Assembly: GCA_964614375.1 (NCBI GenBank)
Contig: CAZTLI010000083.1
Span: forward strand, 1-14,869
Length of the DNA: 14,869 nucleotides
DNA from: CAZTLI01 sp964614375
Lineage (GTDB): Bacteria; Chloroflexota; Anaerolineae; Aggregatilineales; Phototrophicaceae
Reading direction: 5' to 3'
The notes below the pieces were generated by a model. The model saw nothing but the letters and a program-made list of their open reading frames with translations, did not search any database and was not told the origin of the DNA. Numbering within the stretch: the stretch's first letter is position 1; each line of letters starts with the position of its first letter. The position numbers were made by a program, and so were the translations under genes. Below are positions 7,736 through 13,940 of this stretch, in pieces.

Positions 7736-8365
7736 TTACACATCCAGACTGCTGGCTTTGCCGAACAAACCGCGCTGCCGAAAAATCAGGACAATGGCAA
7801 GCAGGACATAGATACTCATAATTGACCAGTCCGATGCGAAGTAACCCGTGATACCTGCGGTCATGCCGACAGCCAGCCCCGCGATGACCGACCCCCAGAA
7901 GCTGCCGACACCACCCACGGTCACAATTAGGAAGGCCGGTATCACCGCGTCAACGCCCATATGCGGACGCACGCCCCAGATTGGCCCCAGTATGATGCCT
8001 GCGATGCCCGCCAGTGCCGCGCCAAATGCGAAGACGAACACGCGCAGCACTGTCAGATTGATACCCAGCGCACGCACCATTTCGCTGTCGTGTGCGCCGG
8101 CTTTGATAATTGCGCCGATGCGCGTTCGTTCAATAAAAAGCCACAACACAATAATCATAAAGACCGCAAACAATGACGCAAAAATGCGATATTTTTGATA
8201 AACAAGGTCGCCAAACGCGATAGCGCCCGCAATGTCAATCGGTGGTCGGAAGTACAGATCACTCGGCCCCCAGATTTGTCGAATGCCTTCTTCAATGACC
8301 AGCGCCGCGCCATAGGTAAACAACAACCCATATAGGGGTTCTTTGCCATACGTCCGCCGCATTCC
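7736..8365 (-). CDS. livH: HAAT importer permease LivH, 5' part lost in scaffold gap
   Basis: About 210 C-terminal residues of a LivH-type permease are present, out of a usual 290 or so; the frame enters the N gap at 8366. Visible marks are LLFTYGAALVIEEGIRQIWG, the cytoplasmic TRIGAIIKAGAHDSEMVRALG loop that contacts the ATPases, and TVGGVGSFWGSVIAGLAVG. Several membrane segments follow to the end (RQRGLFGKASSLDV). Its partner LivM starts two bases after the stop. The in-frame Met near 8362 is internal and not the true start. The truncation is an assembly effect, not evidence of a broken gene. Confidence 0.92.
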   Translation of the reverse strand, partial: GMRRTYGKEPLYGLLFTYGAALVIEEGIRQIWGPSDLYFRPPIDIAGAIAFGDLVYQKYRIFASLFAVFMIIVLWLFIERTRIGAIIKAGAHDSEMVRALGINLTVLRVFVFAFGAALAGIAGIILGPIWGVRPHMGVDAVIPAFLIVTVGGVGSFWGSVIAGLAVGMTAGITGYFASDWSIMSIYVLLAIVLIFRQRGLFGKASSLDV

Positions 8366-8465
8366 NNNNNNNNNNNNNNNNNNNNNNNNNNNNNNNNNNN
8401 NNNNNNNNNNNNNNNNNNNNNNNNNNNNNNNNNNNNNNNNNNNNNNNNNNNNNNNNNNNNNNNNN
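8366..8465. other. Scaffold gap of 100 N inside livH 5' region
   Basis: Exactly 100 N, the common placeholder for a gap of unknown size. By comparison with full-length LivH, about 80 residues (240 bp or more) should be missing, so the real gap is larger. Confidence 0.95.
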
Positions 8466-8485
8466 TCTTGTACGTGTCGTTAAAC

Positions 8486-8527
8486 CGTCCGAACGTGGGG
8501 GGTATGGACTACCCCCCTGTCTGGACG
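8486..8527 (-). terminator. Hairpin between livK and livH (attenuator or mRNA-stabilising stem)
   Basis: A perfect stem GGGGGGTA (8497-8504) / TACCCCCC (8510-8517) with a 5-nt loop. An outer stem CGTCC (8486-8490) / GGACG (8523-8527) lies beyond an internal loop. It starts 23 bp after the livK stop on the minus strand. Only a short TTTAA follows, so it is a weak terminator at best. Such stems often protect the binding-protein message so that more LivK than permease is made (inference). Confidence 0.65.
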
Positions 8528-8549
8528 TCCCTTCAAAGATACCCAAAAA

Positions 8550-9812
8550 CTAGGGTTCATACACCGGGGTGTCATCGAACGATTCGAGCGTGCAGGGTTG
8601 CAGCACCATCGCATCTTGTGGACTAACGATGGAGACGATTTGATAGATGTCGTATTCAGTTGTTGGATTGGGGTTGGCTGTCCCCAGATAGATGGTCTGC
8701 TGGACATGATGGCTGTTGGCATCAATCCACGCATCATGATCCTGCATCCGGTCTTCTGCGGTGAAGGTGCGGCCTTCTAGCGCACGGATGATTGCGTGAT
8801 TGTTGGTGGTGCCAATTTCTTCAACGACGGTCAGCAGCGTGTGGGTCGCCATGTAGCCATTGTAGAACACATTACCGGGAACGAGAATGGATGTGTCAGG
8901 ATACATTTCCTGATAGCGGGCGACAAATTCGCTGACACCGGGCAGGTCAAGATTGTAGTACCATGTTGTGCCGAACAAACCAAATGGCGGGACACCATAG
9001 ACATCGGGCCAATCTTGCTGGTTGTTGATCCACGCAATATTCTGATCCAGACCCTGATCAATGACCTGAATACGCATCGCGCGCTGGTCATCGCCGCCAA
9101 CCGCCGCAGCCACCACATCCGGGCCTATTTGTTGAATAGTCAACAGGATAGAACTAAAGTCGCGTGTCCCTTGTGGGACGAGAATTTCCTCTACAATTGT
9201 TGCGCCCGCCCCTTCTGCCAGAGCGCGGGTGGCGGCTGAGGTATCGTGACCCCAAACATAGTCGTTTGTTAGTAACAACCAGTTCGGCCCATAGGCTTCA
9301 ACCGCACCTGCGACGGTGGCCTGTGAAAAGTTCGCGCCATGCCCATCCCATACAAATTTGGTGCGATGACAATCGACGCCCGATTCGGTGGGAGAGCTGG
9401 AATTGGTGTTCATGTAAATAACGCCATGCTGTTGGGCAACCTGTGAAATGGCGTTGGCAACCCCCGAACTCACCGCGCCAATCATGAACGCTACGCCGTC
9501 TTGTGTGATCATCCGTTCGGCGACGCGCGTGCCAGTAGCAGGATTGGTTTCGGTGTCATAATGGACCCATTCAATCGGACGCCCCAGCACGCCGCCATTT
9601 GCGTTGAATTCTGCGATAGCCATTTCCATCCCACGCCGATCCATGGCCCCGCTGTTGGCATACTGACCACTTGCGTCAGATGTGAAGCCGATCAAAATCG
9701 GTTGTACGGCATCCTGGGCGATGAGTGAGGCCGGGGAAAGGAGCGCGGTAGCAGCGAGTAAAGCGGTGAGTAACACGACCCGACGACGGGATAACATCTT
9801 TAAAAAGCGCAT
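8550..9812 (-). CDS. livK: HAAT importer substrate-binding protein (LivK-type)
   Basis: A 420-residue type I periplasmic-binding-fold protein. A signal peptide covers residues 1-32: RRR at 9-11, then a hydrophobic stretch at 12-28, with likely cleavage near SLIAQDA. There is no lipobox Cys. The mature part starts ILIGFTSDASGQYANSG, the usual ligand-site beginning, followed by GGVLGRPIEWVHYDTETNP and AFMIGAVSSGVANAI. Two Cys near 158 and 402 could form a disulfide. The protein captures the substrate outside the membrane and delivers it to LivHM. Members of this family bind branched-chain amino acids but also amides, urea, aromatics and other small acids, so the ligand is open. AGGAGG (complement of 9819-9824) lies six bases before the ATG, an excellent ribosome-binding site that fixes the start. 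It is first in the operon and divergent from the IclR gene. Confidence 0.93.
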   Translation of the reverse strand: MRFLKMLSRRRVVLLTALLAATALLSPASLIAQDAVQPILIGFTSDASGQYANSGAMDRRGMEMAIAEFNANGGVLGRPIEWVHYDTETNPATGTRVAERMITQDGVAFMIGAVSSGVANAISQVAQQHGVIYMNTNSSSPTESGVDCHRTKFVWDGHGANFSQATVAGAVEAYGPNWLLLTNDYVWGHDTSAATRALAEGAGATIVEEILVPQGTRDFSSILLTIQQIGPDVVAAAVGGDDQRAMRIQVIDQGLDQNIAWINNQQDWPDVYGVPPFGLFGTTWYYNLDLPGVSEFVARYQEMYPDTSILVPGNVFYNGYMATHTLLTVVEEIGTTNNHAIIRALEGRTFTAEDRMQDHDAWIDANSHHVQQTIYLGTANPNPTTEYDIYQIVSIVSPQDAMVLQPCTLESFDDTPVYEP

Positions 9813-10012
9813 TCTGAACCTCCTAATTTCATTAAATATGGTGTGAGCACGAGCGAATTATCGAAACCGATTAGTTATCCGTTTTATGTGCGCTATGCGA
9901 TTTATGGATGCGCCACCTCCCTACTACTATATAAACAATGTAGCCAATATATATTCTTTGTTGCCATATAAGAAACAATATATCAACAAATACCGCATAG
10001 TTGGTAATTCGT

Positions 10013-10027
10013 CAAGTTTGAAACTTG
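10013..10027. promoter_or_regulatory. Perfect 15-bp palindrome, candidate IclR-type operator
   Basis: CAAGTTTGAAACTTG has 7-bp arms around a single central base. IclR-family dimers commonly bind short palindromes of about this size between their own gene and the divergent target operon. Position and symmetry support the call; binding is inferred. Confidence 0.5.
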
Positions 10028-10112
10028 TAATACTTACAGGTTGTTTCGACAAATCTGCATCAAAAATCGGTCATCTGTTACGCAAATGGCAAAAACTACC
10101 GTATCGAAGTAA

Positions 10113-10140
10113 TTGACAGGACTCATTTATCTGTTATTAT
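10113..10140 (+). promoter_or_regulatory. Sigma70-type promoter of the iclR gene
   Basis: TTGACA (10113-10118), 16-bp spacer, TATTAT (10135-10140). The -35 is perfect and the -10 five of six. Transcription would begin near 10147, leaving about 53 bases of leader before the ATG at 10200. Confidence 0.75.
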
Positions 10141-10199
10141 TCGCTTGTATCGTATATCGCAATCAAACTTCCTATTTCGCAACAACTTCGAGGTAGATA

Positions 10200-10964
10200 A
10201 TGAGTCGGAATGTGCAATCGCTGGAACGCGGCTTATCTGTGTTGGAAGCGCTCGTGAATGAAAGTCCCAGAGGTGTGACAGAGCTATCGCAGGAATTGCA
10301 ATTGGATAAAACCATCGTCCATCGCTTACTGGGCACGCTGCAATCACTCGGTTATGCCCAGCAGGATGAGAACCGCAAATATCACATCGGCCTGAAACTG
10401 CGCCGCATCAGCGCCAAACTGCTCTCTGGGCTGGATGTCCGTGAATTGGCTATCCCTTATATGAACGAACTGGTCGAATTCACGAAGGGCGTTGCACATC
10501 TGGCGAAGATGGTCGAGGGACGGTCAGTCTATATCGAGAAAGTACAGCACCCTACCCTCGCCATCAAAGCAACAGATGTGGGCGGCGAAGCGCCGGGTTA
10601 CTGTTCTGGTGCGGGAAAAGTCCTCTGGGCACATTTGCCACCCGACGAATTGAATGAAAAGCTTATGCACCTGCGCGTGCGGCAGCACACCATGAACACC
10701 ATTTCCGATGTGCAGAATTTGCAACGACATCTGGCAGAAGTACGCGAACATGGCTATGCGATTGACCGGGAAGAACATCGTCTGGGTTTGATGGGCGTGG
10801 GCGCACCCGTGTTTGACCACACCGGCTCAGTTGTCGCCTCAATTTGTGTCGCGATTACCGCCACACAGGACGATCAACACTTGCTGGACGAAACTATTCA
10901 GAAAGTCCTTGACGTGGCACGCGCACTCTCGGCAGATATGGGTTATATTGCGGGTGATGTATAG
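10200..10964 (+). CDS. IclR-family transcriptional regulator
   Basis: A 254-residue cytoplasmic DNA-binding protein of the usual IclR length. The N-terminal winged helix-turn-helix (about 5-62) contains VTELSQELQLDKTIVHRLL (27-44 region) and the wing KYHIGLKL. The C-terminal GAF-like effector domain (about 80-248) has AHLAKMVEGRSVYIEKV, APGYCSGAGKVLWAHLP and the conserved GYAIDREEHRLGLMGVGAPVFD block. GAGGT at 10190-10194 sits five bases before the ATG. It is transcribed away from livK and most likely controls the liv-ATPase-SDR operon, with a small organic acid as effector (inference from family and position). Activator or repressor mode cannot be told from sequence. Confidence 0.94.
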   Translation: MSRNVQSLERGLSVLEALVNESPRGVTELSQELQLDKTIVHRLLGTLQSLGYAQQDENRKYHIGLKLRRISAKLLSGLDVRELAIPYMNELVEFTKGVAHLAKMVEGRSVYIEKVQHPTLAIKATDVGGEAPGYCSGAGKVLWAHLPPDELNEKLMHLRVRQHTMNTISDVQNLQRHLAEVREHGYAIDREEHRLGLMGVGAPVFDHTGSVVASICVAITATQDDQHLLDETIQKVLDVARALSADMGYIAGDV

Positions 10965-11242
10965 CGCGAGTGCCAGATAATAGGTTTCGGTGTAGCAGAT
11001 TGTGAAAAGCAGTGCAACGTTGACAATATAAATGTATGGGGGCTTTTTGATTCTTAAACAATGGATATATGATCAGTTATCCAAGGTCTGTAATAACTTA
11101 TCGAAGAAGTAAAGAAAAGGAGGGTTTACCTTACTCTTGTGGCAATTGCATAACTCTGATGCGATTGTGCAAAAATACAGGCAAGGTGTTCAGTAAAATA
11201 ATTCAAGGCAAGAAATGAAATCAACACGCGAGTTTCACGGTG
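10965..11242. other. Intergenic, AT-rich, no gene seen
   Basis: No open frame with protein character on either strand and no clear iclR terminator. An isolated TTGACA near 11029 has no matching -10 at the right distance. A short palindrome GCAATTGC near 11144 is too small to interpret. Confidence 0.5.
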
Positions 11243-11805
11243 TTAGTTATCGTCTATAGAACCCCGTCCACCGGGAAGATAACGATAAACCGTAGAACGG
11301 GATACCCCTAATCGTTTTGCCACCTCTTCAACAGGGTTTCTGGATCACGAAGTAATGCCCGCGCAGCAGCCAGATCATCAGATAGTTTTGCCGGACGACC
11401 ACCCACACGTCCTCTCGCGCGGGCTGCCGCTAATCCTGCTTTTGTCCGTTCTTGAATAATCGAACGCTCAAACTCAGCCAATGCACCAAAAATGTGAAAC
11501 ACTAATCGACCACCGGATGTTGTGGTGTTAATAGCTTCCGTGAACGGAAGCCAATTTCACTTTTCTCTAATATCCACTGTTTCGATAAGCTGTCACAATG
11601 ACCGTGCCAGCCGATCCAGTTTCCACACCACCAATGTGTCGCCGGATCGCATCTGTTCCAATGCTGCTTTGAGTTGAGGCCGGTCTCGTTGTGCGCCAGA
11701 GGCTTTTTCAGTAAAGACCTTTTCACAACCTGCGTTGGTCAGGGCATCATGTTGTAATTCTGGATTTTGATCTTGCGTGGATACCCGCGCGTAGCCAATG
11801 CGTAC
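11243..11805 (-). pseudogene. Tn3-type serine resolvase (TnpR), inactivated
   Basis: Read on the minus strand with corrections, this is a complete resolvase of about 190 residues. It runs RIGYARVSTQDQNPELQ (catalytic Ser), EKASGAQRDRPQLKAALEQM, WKLDRLARSL, then INTTTSGGRLVFHIFGALAE, then FERSIIQERTKAGLAAARA and the C-terminal HTH VEEVAKRLGVSRSTVYRYL, ending at TAA 11243-11245. Lesions: the expected start codon is GTA (11803-11805), although AGGAG lies eight bases upstream; there is an in-frame TGA at 11593-11595 (probably from CGA); about one base is missing near 11570; four bases are missing near 11544; and one base is missing near 11334. An intact sub-frame at 11308-11502 is only a piece of it. 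No transposase partner is present in the window. Confidence 0.9.
11534..11551. repeat. Inverted repeat at a deletion site in the resolvase relic
   Basis: GCTTCCG (11534-11540), loop TGAA, CGGAAGC (11545-11551). The resolvase consensus FRSLTEA predicts four more bases in this loop, so the frameshifting deletion lies exactly in the loop. Confidence 0.6.
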
Positions 11806-11851
11806 ACTCTGGTCTCCTAAAATTCATCGACAGCATAACTTTTCGGAGAAT

Positions 11852-11880
11852 CAATTTTAATAGACAATTTTGAGAGACAA
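11852..11880. repeat. Two overlapping 16-bp direct repeats upstream of resolvase relic
   Basis: CAATTTTAATAGACAA (11852-11867) and CAATTTTGAGAGACAA (11865-11880) match in 14 of 16 bases, with a 13-bp period. They lie about 50-75 bp before the old resolvase start, where res sites of Tn3-type elements usually are. A role as res subsites is a guess. Confidence 0.4.
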
Positions 11881-12091
11881 AATGATGAAAAAATCGGCGA
11901 ATATTGGGGTTAGGGGAGGGTCTCCGATAAACGGAATTTTTTTGATGGACTGTTGAAAGCGTTGAAGGTGCTGTGGGATTTTTCCGGCTACCTCTTCTGA
12001 TCGGACTGTTCCTACAGTTTAGATTGTTCGGGTTGGATCAGTAATCCTGCACATTGCCTGACGAATTGTATAAATTGGACCGCGTAAATCC

Positions 12092-12120
12092 TTGCTAGAT
12101 TGCGGTGTCCGCGTTATGCT
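12092..12120 (+). promoter_or_regulatory. Candidate promoter of the family 5 importer operon
   Basis: TTGCTA (12092-12097), 17-bp spacer, TATGCT (12115-12120): four of six in each box with ideal spacing. Transcription would start near 12127, just before the 10-bp repeats. Confidence 0.35.
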
Positions 12121-12130
12121 ATGCGAGTGG

Positions 12131-12160
12131 ACTATACCACCCTATACCACAGTAAGCCAC
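12131..12160 (+). repeat. Three 10-bp direct repeats, candidate operator
   Basis: ACTATACCAC (12131-12140), CCTATACCAC (12141-12150) and a weaker AGTAAGCCAC (12151-12160). The first two share nine of ten bases; the third shares seven with the first. The period of one helical turn, just downstream of the candidate -10, is what an operator would look like. Confidence 0.45.
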
Positions 12161-12245
12161 TGAAAGGGAGGCTGCTATCGACAATCACCTACCCACATAC
12201 CTTGAATAGAGAACCATCTTTTGTTCGGATGAATGGAGTTTAACA

Positions 12246-13844
12246 ATGAAACGACTGATATTGCTTCTTGTCCTCGTTCTGTTGGCGCTGGGTTCATTTG
12301 GGAACCTCGTCGCGCAGGACGCCCCTGTGGGCACATGGCTCGGTACATGGCCCTATCGTTTACCGCCGGATCACCACTTCAATGCCTATGCNNNNNNNNN
12401 NNNNNNNNNNNNNNNNNNNNNNNNNNNNNNNNNNNNNNNNNNNNNNNNNNNNNNNNNNNNNNNNNNNNNNNNNNNNNNNNNNNNNNNNNNNTTCGTTGGC
12501 GAGGTTGAGCGCGTTGATGACTTGACCGTTCGTTTCCATTTCACGGGCGAACCTTCACTATTGGCAGAGCAGTTGATTCTGCGTGAGCCAATTGTCGCTG
12601 ATGACACCTATGGTGAATATGCAGAACAAGCGTTGGCACTGTTTGATACGGGCGCGACCAGCGACTCGGAAGAGTGGACGACGTTGTTGGACACCGTGCG
12701 CGAATTCCGTCCCGAATCCTACATCGCGAGCGGCCCCTATACCTACACACTTGACGATGTGGGCGACAGCTTCTTGACGATGCACTGGCAGCCCAACAGC
12801 ATCTTCTCTGGCAGCGTGCAATTCGGTGAAATCCGCCTGTGGGCAGGCGAGACCGACTCGACCACCCCACTGGTACTGAGTGGCGAAATCGCGCACTCGA
12901 CCAATGTCTATCCACCAACGGTTGTGGAATCATTCGTCGAACAAGGTCTGGAAATCGTGACGATCCCGCGCGGATATGGGCCAGCGATGCTGTTCAACTT
13001 CACTGTCCATCCTTGGGATGTGGTTGAAGTCCGGCAGGCGGTTGCACTCGTGATTGAACGTAACCAGAATGCCTTCTTGACCAATGGTTTGGGTGGCACG
13101 GGTACGGTGTATATGGCGGGTATTCTCGATGGCAGCGTTGGCACCATGTTGAGCCAAGAGGTCATCGACCAGCTTGACCCCTACACCTTCGATACAGACC
13201 GCGCGGCTGCCCTGTTAGAAAGTGCGGGCTACAGTCGTAATGCTGCCGGTATCTGGGAAGACGGTGAGGGTGTGACACTGAGTGGTGAATGGGTATTCCC
13301 GGCAGAATTTGCTGACTTTGCGGGTGCGACACAGGACGCCATTGCCCAGATGAACGCCTTCGGTTTTGATATAGAAGCGCGCGCGATGCCGTGGCAGGAA
13401 GTCCCGGTAGCCATTCGTGCGGGCGACTTTGAACTGAGCGTCTGGTCATGGGGTGCGGCGTCGCCATTTGCGTCACGGCATTTCGCCAATCCGCTGCAAC
13501 GCTGGACGACGGCTCTGGCTGATGACGAACCCGGTCTCGGTATTCCGATGGAAGCCTATCCCTACAATGGCGGAACAGTCAATCTCGATGAGATGATTAC
13601 TACCATGAACGCAGGGTTAGACACCGATGTCCATCGTGAACGTGCCGGTGAGGTTGCGCTGATAGTCAACCAGACCATGCCCTACATCCCGCTGAACGTC
13701 ATCCTCAGTGCTGAACCGTTCAATACCAGCCTGATTTCTGGCTTGCCAGCGGCAGATGATCCCATCCTGTTGAATCCGACAGGCCGTGACCACTTCATCA
13801 AGCTCTACATTCTGAATGGTACACTTGGGCCAGCGGGTTCATAA
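12246..13844 (+). CDS. Family 5 extracellular solute-binding protein (oligopeptide/oligosaccharide type), interrupted by gap
   Basis: A signal peptide MKRLILLLVLVLLALGSFG with cleavage near NLVAQDA opens the protein; there is no lipobox Cys. PPDHHFNAY is the usual early conserved segment of oligosaccharide-type members. After the N gap the frame resumes with VERVDDLTVRFHFTGEPS, ASGPYTYTLDD, NSIFSGSVQFGEIRLW, AMLFNFTVHPWDVVEVRQAVALVIER, DTDRAAALLESAGYSRNAAGIWED and a C-terminal VNQTMPYIPLNV, all typical of SBP_bac_5. The continuous frame across the 100 N is coincidental; 80 or more residues are probably missing. TGGAG lies seven bases before the ATG. It delivers its ligand to the permease starting at 13941. 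Members bind peptides, nickel or beta-glucan/mannan oligosaccharides; the nearby GH65/GH130 genes make a sugar attractive, but nothing proves it. Confidence 0.9.
   Translation: MKRLILLLVLVLLALGSFGNLVAQDAPVGTWLGTWPYRLPPDHHFNAYXXXXXXXXXXXXXXXXXXXXXXXXXXXXXXXXXXFVGEVERVDDLTVRFHFTGEPSLLAEQLILREPIVADDTYGEYAEQALALFDTGATSDSEEWTTLLDTVREFRPESYIASGPYTYTLDDVGDSFLTMHWQPNSIFSGSVQFGEIRLWAGETDSTTPLVLSGEIAHSTNVYPPTVVESFVEQGLEIVTIPRGYGPAMLFNFTVHPWDVVEVRQAVALVIERNQNAFLTNGLGGTGTVYMAGILDGSVGTMLSQEVIDQLDPYTFDTDRAAALLESAGYSRNAAGIWEDGEGVTLSGEWVFPAEFADFAGATQDAIAQMNAFGFDIEARAMPWQEVPVAIRAGDFELSVWSWGAASPFASRHFANPLQRWTTALADDEPGLGIPMEAYPYNGGTVNLDEMITTMNAGLDTDVHRERAGEVALIVNQTMPYIPLNVILSAEPFNTSLISGLPAADDPILLNPTGRDHFIKLYILNGTLGPAGS
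12392..12491. other. Scaffold gap of 100 N inside the binding-protein gene
   Basis: Exactly 100 N. Family 5 binding proteins usually have well over 100 residues between the signal peptide region and the VERVDDLTVRF segment; here the gap stands for only 33-34. Its true size is therefore larger. Confidence 0.95.
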
Positions 13845-13896
13845 GCACGAAATGTTCTAACGGAGGGTCGTTCTATCAAATGACCTGAACAGTAAC

Positions 13897-13921
13897 GGGG
13901 TGGCTCTTCGTGAGTCACCCC
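13897..13921 (+). terminator. Hairpin between binding-protein and permease genes
   Basis: GGGGTGGCTC (13897-13906), loop TTCGT, GAGTCACCCC (13912-13921): ten pairs including one G-T. No T run follows and the permease ribosome-binding site comes eight bases later. It is better read as an mRNA-stabilising or partial-attenuation stem than a full terminator. Confidence 0.65.
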
Positions 13922-13940
13922 ACCTATAGGAAGGTGTGTC

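Larger units (their letters stand above)
9813..10199. promoter_or_regulatory. Divergent livK / iclR control region
   Basis: This 387-bp AT-rich region without a credible gene carries control signals for both directions. These are the iclR promoter at 10113-10140, a perfect palindrome at 10013-10027, and an inverted repeat TTTGTTG (9957-9963) / CAACAAA (9984-9990). A weak candidate livK promoter on the minus strand has -35 TTGACG (complement of 10010-10015) and -10 TATTTG (complement of 9987-9992), 17 bp apart. That -35 overlaps the palindrome and the -10 overlaps the inverted repeat. A 76-codon open frame at 9886-10116 has no gene-like features. Confidence 0.6.
11806..12245. other. Intergenic between resolvase relic and family 5 binding protein
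   Basis: This 440-bp region has no credible gene. It contains the resolvase ribosome-binding site AGGAG (minus strand, complement of 11814-11818) and the overlapping 16-bp repeats at 11852-11880. TCCG/CGGA with a following run of seven T (11923-11943) is too weak to call a terminator. The candidate promoter and 10-bp repeats of the downstream operon are at 12092-12160. Confidence 0.5.

Noticed and set aside
9886..10116. 76-codon open frame between livK and iclR
   Set aside because: No ribosome-binding site, odd composition, and it covers the palindrome and regulatory region.
11029..11060. Promoter starting with TTGACA downstream of iclR
   Set aside because: No acceptable -10 at 15-19 bp and no gene downstream on that strand.
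11308..11502. 64-residue recombinase as a stand-alone small gene
   Set aside because: It is an internal piece of the broken resolvase; sequence on both sides continues the same protein in other frames.
11906..11920. G-rich run resembling a G-quadruplex
   Set aside because: Only three G runs are present; a fourth is missing within loop distance.
11923..11943. Plus-strand terminator (TCCG/CGGA plus seven T)
   Set aside because: The stem is only four pairs and no gene ends on that strand nearby.
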